64,000 nt of DNA from Marsupella aquatica (Eukaryota > Marchantiophyta): contig OZ316896.1 of the NCBI GenBank assembly GCA_973895155.1, forward strand, positions 20,150,001 to 20,214,000. Reading direction: 5' to 3'. Shown here piece after piece: positions 1 to 12,820 of the stretch (its first letter is position 1; each line of letters begins with the position of its first letter). The notes beneath the pieces were generated by a model. The model ran no database searches, was not told where the DNA came from, and saw only the letters and a program-made list of their open reading frames with translations. The translations under genes and the position numbers were made by a program.

Positions 1-3000
1 GTTGGAGCAGCAAGTGAAGGAGTTGGTTCAATCGCAAGAACAGATGGCAAGGGAGCTTGCAGAAACACAAGAACATTCTCAAGTATTGGAAGGGTTGTCT
101 AAAACGTTCAATAAGATCTCTGAGGAGAGGGACGCTCTACAGAGTGATGTGGAGACCTCTAGACGACAGCTAGAAGCACTACTCGGAGAGAAGCAGCAAC
201 TAAATCTGAAATTTGAAGATGCTTTGGAAACCTGGAAGGTTGAGAGACTTCAACTATCACGAGATTTGGAAATCTCCGTGGAAAACCAGAGGGTCTTGGG
301 CGTAGATAAGGCTCAGTTAGGTTCCGAGGTGGTAGAGCTGACGCTCAAGACACATGACCTCAATGCTCAGCAAGTGCAGCTAGCCATGGAAGTTGGAGCC
401 CTACGGGAAATGATAGACTCTAGTGATGAGCAGCGAGCACATCTTGTCAGCGAGGTGGAAACCAAGGAGCAGTTATTGCAGACTCTTGCTGAGGGAAAGA
501 ATCAACTAGACTCTCAACTCCGGATAGAAAGAGAGAAAGCAACTGTTTGCAATGATCAACTTACACAATTAACAGAGGATTTGCGCACAACGAAGCTCAG
601 AATTCAGGAGCTTGAGTTGGAGGCAGCCCAATCAAGGGTTGACATCAAATATTCCCAGGCGCAAGTGGAATTGTTGACTGAGGAGAAACATAAACTCACT
701 GAAGAGGTTGTAAATCATTTGTCAAAAGGAGATCAATCACAGCAGCTCCATGAGGAAATTCAAGGAATCAGGCAAGTAATTGCATCAAAAGATAAACAAG
801 TGGAGCAGTTGACGAGTCAGTGCAAACTTTTGCAAACTGAGCTCGAGGTATCAAATATGGAGAAACGTGACCTTGCCCAAGATCTTGCATCTCTGAAGCA
901 CCAACTGCAACAAATAAGTGAACAAAAGTTGCATGGTGTGCATGAACTGACACAGAGTATCGCAAGTAAACAGCACATGCTTGGAAACGAAGAAATAAAA
1001 GCTGAGTCAAGTTTGAACGAAGAGAAGGTCGCCCAACATGTGCCTGTATTGGGCGATGAAGAGCAGGATACTGGTGACGATTCTCAAGAGCCTGCTCACG
1101 ACGTTCAATCCCTTCATACGCTGGAGGTAAGCTCTGAACCAAAGTCTGTGAAAGCGCAAGATTCAATGTTTTTTTGTTGGTTTAGTATCTTTTATAACAC
1201 TTTCAAAGGAAAATCTCATCACAGGATGCAAGACCTTGGCAGTGAGCACCATTGAGATGATTCCAAGTAGCGCATGACAAAATTTCTTCTGGATTGAAAT
1301 TGTGGCAGGAAATCTCCAAAAATTTGGGTCAGGAACTGCGTGAAACGTTGAGTTTAGTTGGCTACGTGCGTTCAGAATTTGAGAACCAAACAGAACAACT
1401 TAAGAAAGCTATCGAGGAAGTGGAGGTTAAGGAACATCAGCTGGACACTACCTTCGTTCGGGTTCATGAACTTGATCGTCAGGTCAAGGAGCTAACTGAA
1501 AATGCTGCAAACTTACAAGCAGAAAGGGATACTGCTCTGGAAGCACAGTACGCTGCTCAGGAGGAACTCAGACATTCGAAGAATAGTCTGATACAGGAAA
1601 AGTGTGTTCTTGAAGATCATCTACTCGTTTTGGAGGGAAATGGAGCCGCTTTGCAGGTGGAGCGTGATGATATAGCTGTAAAGTTTGCAACTCTAGAGCA
1701 GAGTCACGCACTTCTCTCAGAAAGAGCACTCCAAGAGTCCAAGGAAAAGGTGAGCTTGCAGGAGCAAGTGGCAACATTTCAGGTTCGGGTTGCGGAGTAT
1801 AATACAGAATTGGGGAGTTACAAAGAGAGGGTGGCACAGTCTAACCTTCTTGTCGAGTCTTTGGTGCAAAAGCTGGAAGATCTTATTTGTAATGCGTTCC
1901 CTGAAGTCGGCCAGGAGGTAGTAGCCTCGCAGTGCAATAAAGACATTGCTGATTACCAACATTCCCTGGCCAGTAGGTTGCATATTGAAATCACAGCAGT
2001 CCGTCATCAGCTACAAGATGCGAATGCGCGGCTCTCTGAAACTACTAAGCAGTTAAAGGAGGCTACAGACCAGTCGATGAGATTGTTGAAAGAGCGGACA
2101 ATGGCAATTGAGACTGCGGAGCAGACCCGGTCTGAATTGATGAAAGTAGCTGAAGAAAAGGGAAAGCTTGAAACCTCGTTGACGAGGTTAGAAGCTATTG
2201 TTAGGACTGAGAATCTGAGGGCGGAGGAGCAGGCATTGACTTCTTCCAATCAGGCAAGTGAGGTTGAGGGTCTACTGCTCCAGATACAAAGTCTTAATAA
2301 CCAACTGGAGAGTGCGAATGCTGAAAAGGAAATTCTGCGAACAGGGCTCACTCAGGCAGAGCAGAAGCTATCAGCTACTAGAGAGAAGTTGAGCTTGGCT
2401 GTAAGTAAGGGCAAGGCTGTTGTGCAACAAAGGGATGCATGGAAACTTTCTTTAGCAGAGAAATCAAAGGAACTGGAGATATTGGTTGCTAGTCATCAAC
2501 AGAAACTTCAGGATAAAGACATAGCTGTCAATAACGCAGAGAGGAAGATTGTAGATCTTACAGCATCCCTAGATCATATGGCCAGGTTGGAGATGCAGTT
2601 GGAGTCCTTCCGGAAAATGATTTCAACAACAGAGCAGGTGTTCTTGGAAAATGAGGATCTTTTCCTGAGTCTGTGTGCATTGTTGGACAATACTTTCCTT
2701 CCAAATGACTGGCGCTCAAGTGAACTTGCCAAGAAGAGTCTGTGGATCACCGGTTGTGTCAGTAAGTTGCTGCAGGAGCTGATATCGAGGAGAGAAGAGA
2801 TGCGCGCCTTGATGGAACGTGCTGCTGCATTAACGAGCGCTGTTGAGAAATTTGAAGCCAGAGTGACTGCTATGGCTATGAAATTAGGTTCAGTGAATCA
2901 TGAAAAGGAAGAGCTCATGTTAAGGCTCGAGGATGGAGGCAATCAAATGCAGGGAGAACGTGATCAAATGACAGAGGAGAAAGCACAACTTACTGGCATC

Positions 3001-6000
3001 ATCAGACAACTAGACTTAGACGTAGCAGTAGAGAAGCGTGAGAAGGGAGATCTTGCAACAAGATTGCAAGCTCAATCGAAGGAGATTGTTAACTTAAATG
3101 CATCTGTGATCAGCTTGTGTAGGAACCTGAGTGATTGTTATGAAGCAATATGCCCGGTTGAATTGGACCCGATTTCTGCTCAGTCTTCCTTGGATTACTG
3201 CAAGTATGTCGTGAAGCTGCTTATAGATAATCATAACTCGACAGTTGGGAAGCTCAAAGTAATATTGGGTGAAGCATCGCTTCTCAGCTATCCATCTCAA
3301 GAAGCCATCAAGGATGCTCTGTTTCAGGGCTTCGATGACAAAACATCATCCAAAGAAATATCTCGTGGCTTGTCTGAAAAGGTCGAGGAAGCATTGGCTA
3401 GTCTTGAGCATCAGGCTATCACTTTGGTTGCAGAACAAAATGAGAAAAACAGGTTGCAGCTGGAGCTCACACATAAAGAAGAAAGGCTCAATGCGGACCG
3501 AGAGAAACTGCGTGCGGCACTGAGCAAGGGCAAGCTGTTAGTCCAGCAACGAGATTCCTTGAAGCAGGCTTTGATGGATAAAGTTACTGAATTGGAGACG
3601 TTGGCATCTGCTCATAAAGAGGAATTACAATCAAAAGAACTTTTATTACAGGAGGTGAGTGATAGGTTAACATCTTCCTCGGAGCATGCGGCTGGTTTGG
3701 AAAAGGACTTCTTTTCCTTCAAGACCTCTGTTGCAAGTAACCCGGACCCGTCTGTAGCGGATAGATTATCTGAAATGGAAAAGCAGATTTCCGAGACTCA
3801 ACAGAGGGCGAATGCAGCTGAATCTGAAGTAGAGAAATCTAAAGGTGCCGCTGCTGCTCTCTTGTCTGACCTCGAGCTCTCGCAAACGAGGTTCGATAAT
3901 CTTGTAGAAGAGGTGAAGAGTCTGACCAAGGATAAGAACGACCTTGTTCAGCAATTGGAGAGTGGTGGCAAAAAATACAAAAATGAACTTCAAGAGTTCA
4001 ACATGGAGAAAACCCAACTGATCTCAGAGATTAGTAATTTGAAGGCAGATCTTGCACTGGGAAAGGACGAGAAAGAAAAACTCGTCCGTGACTATAATGA
4101 GGTTTCTGACAAGCGTGGCGAGTTGAGGTCACAAATAGAAGAACTTTTGACAGCAAGGGCCAAGTTGCTTGGTGAGACTGAGACTTTCCAGCTGAGAATA
4201 GCTGAACTAGAGATGGCCTTGGAGAGTGAGGCCCATGCTCGGATGAAAGTAGAGTCAGATATGGAGGCTGTTGCGGCACGCATCCGAAATAGTACTAGAG
4301 AGCTTATAACGGAAAGGTCAATCGACCCCCTAACCTCAATTCTGCATGATCCTCTATCCGGTAGCCAACTTGATTCACTAAGTGCCTTGCTCGTCGTGAA
4401 CTATGAGGCAGCTTTGCGCGAAATTCACGAGCTTTCCAAACAGAAGGCTTTACTTTCTGAGTCGCAGCAGACGATGACGGAGAAGGCCTCATCTGAACGT
4501 GAGATGTGTGAGCAGTTACAACAAAGTCTAGCAAATAAGGAGTTAGAGCTGAGTGAAGTGCGGAAGAAACTAGAGGAGGTGGATTCAAGAAAGGAAAAAG
4601 ATTACGAAGCTTCCAAGGGTTTTCTTGCAGAAGTGGGTGCTATGAAGGAGGAGCTTGCGAAAGCAAGAATTGAGAGGGATGCTCTCCAGAGTGAACTCGT
4701 GCAAGTGGAGCAAAAAGGAGGTACAACAAGGGAGAAATTGAGTTTGGCTATCAAGAAGGGTAAAGGAGTAGCTCAGCAGAGAGACTTGTTGAAACAATCA
4801 CTCTCCGAGCAGCAGTCGCTCGTCGCTCGCTATCAGGATGAACTGCAGAATAAGGAGTCTGCCTTGAAAAAGGCTATAGATGAAGTATCGATTTGTAAAG
4901 AGAAAGTCCAAGCGTTAGAGCTCGCTGTGAGTTCTTTGAAGACCTCTGCGTCAACCCTTGAACAGGAGCTGCAAGATAAGGATAGCCTTGTCCAAACAAT
5001 AGAGGTTGTTCTCACCAAATGGAATTTTCCAAGTGAATGGCAATCGAGGGATATAACAAAGAAACTTGAGTGGTTGGTTGCAGCTGTTTCTAATGCTGAA
5101 ACCAATTTAATCAGAGCTGGCAAAGAAAGAGATGCGTTGAAGAAGGCATCTGCTCAATTGAGTGTTGAGCTGACAGATACTCAAACAAGAGCAAATCGGG
5201 AACAGGAGTCACGTTCATTGCTTGGCACAAAGTTGCAGCAAACTTTGGGTGAGTTGGAGTGGAACCGGAATCGAATTGCAGAACTGGAGACTCTTTTGGC
5301 AGAGGCTGGAGGAGTCGGCCAGCAAACAGAACAGCTTACTAGGGAAGTTCTGGATCTGAAAAGATCAGTTCAACAGAAGCAGGCTGAAGTTGATAGAGCA
5401 GAAGAAGCTGTGATTGCTTGGATGAAGCGGTCTGAAGAGTCAGAGAAATATATACAATTGTGTCAAGAGCGAATCTCAGAGCTGGAACAAACTTCCCAGG
5501 AATCAGCCGGAGCCTACCAGCAGATAGGCCTCTTGAAAGACAAAGTTGCACGTCTTGAAGAAGCTGTGGAGCAGAAGGAAGCAGCGGTGAAAGCCATGGA
5601 GACCTCACGTGGCAAAGCTATCAACAAGCTCACTTTAACTACCAACAAATTCCGAGAACTTTACCAGCAGTCCGAGGGTCTTGTTGTAGAACTTGAACGT
5701 ATGCACAAACACCTTCAGGATAAGGATGCTGAGATAGTCGAATTAAAAGAAGAAGTTACGAAGATCAGTAGCCAATTCCAAATTTCACAGGAAGACTTAG
5801 GGTCAAAGAGGGCGTTTCAGCTGCGCCTTGAAAAGCTTTTGGAAACTGCAGTGCTCGCTGGGGCCAATTCTGTGACTTCTCCACCGATGGCTGAACAAGA
5901 AAACAGTGAGCAGCTTGCAGTAGGAAAATCAGATGAAGAACGATGCTTCGCACACGTTCATTTGCTTCGAAATCAGCTGTCTGGCTTGACCGTTCAGTCA

Positions 6001-7722
6001 CAAGCTCTGCAAGCTGACGTAGAAAAGAAAGAAGTTCAGCTGCAAGGAAGGAGAAAAGAACTTGAGGAAGCGGTTGCGGAAAGAGCGCTTCTGAACGCAA
6101 ATTTGCAGAGGGAACAAATGCAATCCGAGAGACTCAAAGCAGCAATTGCCTCAATGCAAGCTCCAGTAATAGAGCGGGGACCAAACCAGGCAGAGGAAAT
6201 TGAGGAGGTAAGAGCAAGGTCCTTGCTGGACGCGAATGTAAAGGATTCTGCCTTTGTGGCCCATCAGTGCAGTGTTTCGGAGGTTAGGTTCTTTGGAATA
6301 AATTACTGTACAATATCATTTTGTTCCTGTAGGTGTCTCAGACATTCTCTCTGCTTATGGCGGTTAAGATGTTTGGTGTTGAGAGCCAACAGTAACAAAC
6401 AACTGACTGATTTTGATGATATTTGCAGGTCCAAGTGGGCAAGCGGTTGTCGCCCGTCAACGTTCCTACACCACATGTCCGGGGCGCACGGAGGCCTAAT
6501 GCTATTGACGTAGCAATTGATGTGGATTCTGAAATGACCCAGTCGCTGGTGGAATTTGATGACAAAGGTTGGGAACATTTTTATCTGAAATATATGCTAG
6601 AGTAGGATTTAAATGATTGCTTCTTCTCATTATGGGGATGTGTATTTGTCGCGTGACGATGATTGGAAATTGATGATACTAGATTGAGGATCAACGTATG
6701 AGCATCTCTGACGAATCCGTAAGCCACCACAATTAGCTTTGTCTATAAATTCCCAGCTTGCAAGGCTATCACCTGCTTATCGGTTGAATGGACACAGTAT
6801 GCATGTTATCCTCTCACCCACTAGGGGATATTGCGGAGAATTTGTTAGTTTTCTATGTTCCTGGAGAATTCTTTGATATTGCGTTTATACTTTAAATGAT
6901 GATATGAATTCTTTGCAAGTCGTAATAACAAGTTTATATTGTTGCGTTATCAGTGTTAAAAGTCTGCACTCTTACCTGACCGTCTGAATAATGGCTATTC
7001 TGCAGGACATGGATTTAAGTCTTTGGCAAGTTCACAGTTTATGCCAAGAGGGACACGTGCCATTGGTGAACAAATTGATCGACTATGGTACGTATTTCAG
7101 AATCGTCTTCGGTTGTCAAGAGTGTCCATACATCTAGTTCTCCATAGTTGTAGAGACTATGGTAGGTTCCCAAGGTTTCACTGATATAGGTCGTGCCAGA
7201 TTGATTGGAAATCCTGGTAGGGCCCTCTGAAAAGCTTAGCATATTTAATCATCTGATGCATATATTCGAGTTCTTGGGAAAGTCTAGTGTCAGGATATTC
7301 TACCTAAGTTATACATACATTATCAAGCGTTATCTAGGGCAAGTATACACTTCACTTAGCGCTAAGGTGCACCTACTATAGGTATGCTTACAACCATAGG
7401 TATGTTTCTACCAGGATCAGAGAGGAATGTCGGTTTTTTCGTAAGTCCAGAGGAACAGCGAACCTAGAATCTTAGCTTTTCGTAGGTCGGAGGCATACGA
7501 CAACGTGTTAATTCGTTTTGTTATTATCGTTCACATTCACATGTTGCAGACGCAGAGGTCAGACGTATCATGTCGAAGTCCTAACCTTATCTGGGTCCTC
7601 AATGCAGTGTTGTAGGAGGGAGGGTGCTCATGAGACGGCCTGCTGCAAGGCTCACAGTGACACTGTATTGGCTGGCAATGCATATTTGGATGGTTTTCTT
7701 AATATCTGCCGCACATGTCTAG
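1..7722 (+). CDS. TNO1: TNO1-like trans-Golgi network coiled-coil protein (3' part; 5' end outside window)
   Basis: Long coiled-coil protein resembling plant TNO1, the TGN-localised partner of the SNARE SYP41 that acts in vacuolar trafficking. Inferred exons: 1-1126, 1309-6207, 6429-6567, 7006-7087 and 7608-7722 (TAG stop at 7720-7722). Every intron starts GT and ends AG and the frame is kept, giving about 2,119 residues inside the window. The protein is almost entirely heptad-rich and Glu/Gln/Lys/Leu-rich. A motif of the form REKLSLAVSKGKAVVQQRD occurs three times (near 2383, 3500 and 4730). The last exons read DKGHGFKSLASSQFMPRGTR and then VGGRVLMRRPAARL, followed by a Trp/Leu/Ile-rich segment that looks like a C-terminal membrane anchor. 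This matches the remembered tail of Arabidopsis TNO1, which is shorter (about 1,800 residues). The ORF runs past exon ends into introns at 1127 and 6208. Family call fairly sure; one-to-one orthology is inferred. Confidence 0.82.
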
Positions 7723-7796
7723 TTGGTGAGTGACAAGTCCTGACCACTAGGCGAGCATTTTGTTCATTGTGAAAGTCACCGTCTTTCTGGTTTCAC

Positions 7797-7802
7797 AATA
7801 AA
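7797..7802 (+). terminator. Candidate poly(A) signal of the TNO1-like gene
   Basis: AATAAA lies 75 bases after the TAG stop at 7720-7722. The position fits a plant 3' UTR, but no cleavage site can be seen and plant signals are loose. Confidence 0.4.
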
Positions 7803-9620
7803 CGGCTTGCTGTATATCAAATGCATGAAGGTCTTCCACATCTTGAGATTCGTTTTCCTTTGAGAACTTCAGTTGTTCGTCCTCCTAGTAGATAGACAAC
7901 TGAATTCATGACGCCAAGGCATGGCTATAGTCTTACATTTGTCGAATTATATTTAATAGCTTTCCTCTTCTTGGATCCTTGCTCTCTCCTTGGTAATGTG
8001 TTAAGGACACAGCTGGCTTAGAAATGCTGAAGAAGTGGCTGTCAGGATTCATGATTATGATGTGGTGTTAAACTGAAACTGGACTGGAAGTGAATTTCCG
8101 GGGTTCACCGTCGTGTATTGTGCATCCATCAGGTTGGAATTGACGCGAATTGATGATTGTATTGAGCAATGCAACACAACAAGAAGCATGAATCCGAAGA
8201 CTTTCTTCAGTCGGCGCGGTTGTTTGTTGTTATGTTCCGTTTCTATCTCCTTAGGTACGATGAAATCTTCGTGTTTGCTAATTCTGATTTCTTTATTATC
8301 CTGTTTATTGCAGAGGATTATATTATTTCTTCCGTTTTTCTCAATTTACCATTGAGTGGAGAAAGAAGATGTGCAAGGTAGTTCACTGCCGATTATTCTT
8401 CTTGTGTATCTAACTGTTCTTTGTTGACACAGATATGGCGCTTCGTGCAGAACATTACTCGGAGATTAGCATTCATGTTAATAAGATCCATCATTACATC
8501 GACTTTCTTGTTCAGCTTGAGATTGGCAATCTCGAGAAACCTGCACTTGTTGTAGTAAAGTACTCGTGAAGCCCTTCACACAGGAGCCCCCATGCATACG
8601 ATTTGAGACTACGTGACTATGAAGATGGCAAGTTTTAGTGTAACAATGCCATCGGAGTCAATTCACTACTTCGTTCTTGTGACCAAAATTGATTGGTTGG
8701 TCCACCAGGTCCTGTCCACTATTTCTAGATCATTGATGAGTTCAATCTTAGAATCAAGCATTGCTTGTTGCCCTCGGGGGTATTTTCAGTGAGCTTGATT
8801 TGCTCTTATACAGAGACTGTGTCCACTGTATCATAACACGTCACATTGAGATAATCTATCGGTTGGAATTTTCATAAAGATGCACAGGCGTGTACAATTG
8901 TGAGATGGTCATGCTTTGTTTGTTGCTTGTAGATGAATTTAGCAGGTATGTCTCTTGCTGGTGTATTCTGTTCACTTTGGAAAAGGATTGTGGGAGTGTA
9001 ATGTGATAGGCATACGTACCTGCTTTTGCCCTTCATGATGGTCATCAGGTGTTCAGACAACCCAATTAGTTTGATTGGAGATGAGCGCGTGGAACTCTGA
9101 TGGCATCTGAGTCTATGTCAACTAATGCTGTTATAATCTTACATGTTTCTCAGTGGAAAGGGTGTCACTGGCCTGCATCAGTCACATGATAAAGGTTTAA
9201 CCTATGAAGCTCGTAAGATGGCAGATGAATGTCTTTCCACGATGTTTTTAAAGTTGTCTCCTAGTGTCTAGCTGAGAAGGAAAAGAATTTTGAGTTGGTG
9301 TGATTGCCAAACCCAAGAAAATTCCTTGGAAACAGAGGTGCATACCATAGCTCGAGCTCAAAAGTTACAACATTCACATGAAACCGCATTAGGAATAAAA
9401 GTGAAAAACAAAAGAAAACAAGAAGAATGGATTACTATAGGTAGTGGAATGAGGCACTTCCCTCACCTTTGCTTAACATTATCAATCGACCTCTTGTTCC
9501 CCAAATTGACATTTATTTTTGCAGTTATCTCATATCTACTATACGTTGAAGCTAGAATATAAATCTTGATTGTTTCAAGTGTGGAAATTTGTATCCCACA
9601 CTTAAATCATCTCGTAGCTA
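7803..9620. other. Gene-free stretch, nothing recognised
   Basis: About 1.8 kb after the TNO1-like gene. Only short ORFs under 95 codons occur, with no family motif, splice pattern or clear repeat. ORFs at 8113-8381 and 9290-9562 are not supported by anything but length. Confidence 0.5.
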
Positions 9621-9621
9621 T

Positions 9622-9930
9622 TTTGCTCACAAGACCTGATAATTACATTCCACACTTAGACTGCCAGTGTCCCTAATGTTCTTAATTTTTTAATTTAAAT
9701 AGCACTATTTTGTCACCTGGTGGACAAAGGCGTTTAAACCATCGTGGGCCTTTGTTTAGGATAACTCTCTCCTCAAGAAGTTTCACCTAACACACAGAGT
9801 TCTTTGCTCACATATCTGATAATTATATTACACTCTGGTGACTTTATTGAGGCCACCTCTCTCCTCATACAAGTTTCACCTAACACACACAGCTGTTTGC
9901 TCACATACCATAATTATACTCCACGCTTAA
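9622..9930. repeat. Diverged tandem repeat, period about 92 bp
   Basis: CTCTCTCCTC, then a short variable stretch, then AGTTTCACCTAACACAC begins at 9765 and again at 9857, each followed by a TTTGCTCACA...ATAATTATA block. An older partial copy of that block lies at 9622-9659. This is two clear units plus one partial unit, of unknown origin. Confidence 0.65.
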
Positions 9931-10238
9931 ACCCTCTCAACCTGTACTTAACGAGTAAATTGTGGCCACCACGGCACCTGGATTGGCTGCGTGGCTTCTC
10001 TGGCTGGCCTGCTATAAGTAGCTGGCCCACAAGCTGGCCCCATGTGCGACAAGCATTCTAGTCGGTCAGGCAGATGGTGGGTCGGTACCAGAGCGTAGCA
10101 TAGGGAAGTATTGTAGCATAGCTTAGGGTATTATAGCATAAGAAAGAAAGGATAGGATAGGGCGGTGGGGAGAGAATCCTGTACTAGTAGTGCACTTTCA
10201 ATTTGCTGCTAAGAGGAGGTGCCGCCCACCCAAGCCAT

Positions 10239-10260
10239 GTCCTCCTCCTCCTCCTCCTCC
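10239..10260 (+). repeat. Short (CCT)n microsatellite
   Basis: About seven CCT/TCC trinucleotides in a row just before the pentanucleotide array. Confidence 0.7.
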
Positions 10261-10301
10261 CTTGGCTGAGGTCTTTCATGTGACTTGCACCCAACTTCTT
10301 C

Positions 10302-10362
10302 CTATGCTATGCTATGCTATGCTATGCTATGCTATGCTATGCTATGCTATGCTATGCTATGC
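10302..10362 (+). repeat. (CTATG)12 pentanucleotide microsatellite
   Basis: About twelve uninterrupted copies of CTATG. The purity suggests a young, likely length-variable array. It passes directly into the 98-bp tandem repeat at 10361. Imperfect related words (ATAGC, TAGCATAG) occur upstream at 10094-10140. Confidence 0.95.
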
Positions 10363-10556
10363 AGACCGTTCCTGCGAGGGTGAGGGAGGGGTGACTGCAC
10401 TTATGCAAACAGCATTTTTTGATGCATTTATAAATCATTGTAATAGTAGGGGAGGATGGCAGACCAATCCTGAGAGGGTGAGTGAGAGTCTACCTGCACT
10501 TATGCAAACTGCATTTTTTGATGCATTTATAAATTATTGTTATACTAAGGGGATGA
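10361..10556 (+). repeat. Two-copy tandem repeat, 98-bp unit
   Basis: Units 10361-10458 and 10459-10556 both start GCAGACC, contain GAGGGTGAG and TGCACTTATGCAAAC, and end in a GCATTTTTTGATGCATTTATAAAT block. They differ at scattered bases. The ORF at 10190-10633 only reads through these repeats and is not taken as a gene. Confidence 0.8.
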
Positions 10557-10639
10557 CATGGTTAGTTTGGAGTAATCCAAGCAATTTTTTTATTCCTCAT
10601 TTTTTGGTGTCTTTATATACAAAATGCTGGTAATATATA

Positions 10640-10920
10640 TCACACTGTCAAAAAAAACAAGAAAAGCAAAGAGGGGGACATGAATCCACAGGCAAAAAGA
10701 CCCAATAAAGGAAGAGAGGAGGGAACCCTGAGAAACCAAAGAGGCTCAACAAATCAAGGTGTCCCCAACGAGAAGCAGGAACTCATCAACAAGTTGATCC
10801 TCCTCTTCACCTCGCCTCACTTCCCGCTCACCCAATCCCGCGGTACTCCCTGAGGCAGACAAAGCAAAGGGCTCAAGAGACAAAGGGCCAATCTCCTCGA
10901 CTACGATGCCTCTCTCTTGT
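10640..10920 (-). mobile_element. Possible LINE 3'-end fragment (antisense)
   Basis: An A-rich stretch followed by words such as AACCAAAGAGGCTCAAC and GGGGACA is similar to the antisense 3' end of the LINE relic at 20032-20200 (AACAAAGGGGCTCAAC, GGGGACAAAAG). The similarity is short and judged by eye, so this may be chance or a distant relative. Confidence 0.3.
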
Positions 10921-11161
10921 AAATATTAGGTAGAGGGTAGTGACGGTTTGGTCTGGGCTTACTAGTCTGTAACCCTGTGACTAGAAAGTGAGGAAATGCT
11001 GACCGGCTACCACCGAAGGAGCTGTGTGGGCACAAGTTTCAAACTAGAACCCCAGCCAAAACAGTCTTTATCATGTTTAATATATATCAGGAAAAAAAAT
11101 TACCAAGTAGAATTTTCCTACACATGGTTATGGAATGGTAGCACCTAATAAAAAAAGTTAC

Positions 11162-11211
11162 ACACTAATCTTTCTTCCTAAAAAGAACACTAATCTTTCT
11201 TCCTAAAAAGA
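11162..11211 (+). repeat. 25-bp direct duplication
   Basis: ACACTAATCTTTCTTCCTAA plus five more bases occurs twice head to tail (11162-11186 and 11187-11211), identical by eye. It abuts the three-unit repeat that follows. Confidence 0.85.
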
Positions 11212-11217
11212 ATTATT

Positions 11218-11447
11218 GAATTATATAGTTGGGGGTGCACTCGTTACATAATGCACTTATTCACTGTGCACTTATGCACCTTTCTTCGACAAGAATTACG
11301 GAATTGTATAGTTGGTATGCACTCATCCATATAATGCACTTATTCACTGTGCACTTATGCACGGTTCAATAGGGAATTATATAGTTGGTCTGCACGCATC
11401 TACATAATGCAGTTATTCACTGTGCATTTATGCACGGTTCAATGTAC
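11218..11447 (+). repeat. Three-unit tandem repeat with GTGCACTTATGCAC cores
   Basis: Units start at 11218, 11301 and 11374, each with GAATT(A/G)TATAGTTGG, then TGCAC, then ATAATGCA(C/G)TTATTCACTGTGCA(C/T)TTATGCAC. Period is 73-83 bp. The core is a near palindrome and is shared with the repeat at 10361-10556. Confidence 0.8.
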
Positions 11448-11459
11448 AGTAATCGATAA

Positions 11460-12820
11460 ATGTCGTTGAGGGAGGAATCTATGGACGACTGTCTTATCCC
11501 CCAACCCCTAGGTGTGTCTCCTCGTCGTCTGTGCCAAACCTCCTCTGCTCTGTGCTCTCTGATCATCCTCGATGCCGCCTACGGAATCCGAAATCCTCTT
11601 GTCCAGCATGCGAATGAACTGCGAACGAATTTATTATTGTTATGATCGACGTACGAGAACTCTTGTAAAAGCCAAATTATGGAGTTTCATGTTGGGAGAC
11701 CAACAAAACGATATTGCTCGTCTGAAATGGAAATGGTGAGAGCTCCGAAAGGCGTTGTAGTGCGCTGTGAGACCAGAAATGTGCGCATTGACAGATTTTT
11801 TCGGTTCGGGGCCAGCTGCCAAGGATTCGCCGGCGGTTTCGGTGCAGTAAAATTCGAGTTTGAGAGCGCTTGACGGAATGATTGCAGCCATCTACATAAA
11901 TGCTGAGATTGCTTGAGTTGCTGCCGTCCTGGATTTGATCGCTGCAATCATAACCTACAAGTTCCAGTTTGAGCTCGAGCAAAGTGAGAAACGGCCCTAT
12001 TCACGCAGCCTTTGCATTCGGAATTAGTGTGACGTTTCAACACAATTACTCTGATATCAATTGATCTCATCCTGCTCGACGCCCGTCTCGATAAATATGA
12101 TACCTCGCCCTATTGAATTTCGACTGGGGATTCACGAGTCCGTAATCCATCCATTACAAAATAAGGTAGATGAGGCCGAATTGTCGACTAGCTAGGAGCT
12201 CGAAGGATGGCCGTGTTTAAGGTAAACTGGGTGTGGCTATGTATGCCGTGTTCAAGTAATCAGACAATTGCTGATCCTCCTTTCAGTCGTCGTTTTCTAG
12301 AACTAAGCGCAGCATACGTACTGGAGGTGAGAATCGGTGTAGTGATGTGATTATCGCGTCCACCCTAAAGCTCCAACCCTAATCTCAGTCGACAATAGAT
12401 CACTGCCCTATCGTAGTCCGAACAAACGTATACAGTAGATGAGATGTCTGCTAGGGTGAGTATGGTCGCCCCAACCCTAATGTCAGAATTCGGCACCCTT
12501 CGCCCTACTGCACTGTAGTCCTTTTTAAATGAACGAAGATTCTTCGAGTAATGCCTTTAGGGTTAGGGTGAGTATGACCAACGAGACTAGAGTCTCCTTC
12601 GTGGTACCTATTCAACGACCGAACGGCTTGGTCCGCAAGGTTCTGTTCAACCTGCAGTCTATCGTGGACTCAGCCATTTATTTCACTTATGGAGGATTAA
12701 ATTGAACCGTAGCAGGCATCTGTGCCACGACGGTGCCCATCACAAGGGAATCCCGATTCGAACGTGCTTATAATGATCGACAACTACCACTTTACGTACT
12801 CCAGCGAGGTTAGTGATGCC
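11460..12820. other. Gene-free stretch with scattered telomere-like words
   Basis: Several short overlapping ORFs occupy both strands at 11640-11982, which is typical of non-coding sequence without stops rather than of a gene. CCCTAA/TTAGGG words occur at about 12364-12380, 12471-12481 and 12558-12566 (TTTAGGGTTAGGG), too sparse to call an interstitial telomere. No gene seen. Confidence 0.45.

Noticed and set aside
10190-10633. 147-codon ORF
   Set aside because: Built from the CCT and CTATG microsatellites and the two 98-bp repeats.
11218-11447. CRISPR-like regular repeats
   Set aside because: Three diverged units with diverged spacers in a plant nuclear context; an ordinary tandem repeat.
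12360-12600. Interstitial telomere array
   Set aside because: TTTAGGG words are few and scattered, not tandem; only a two-unit run near 12558.
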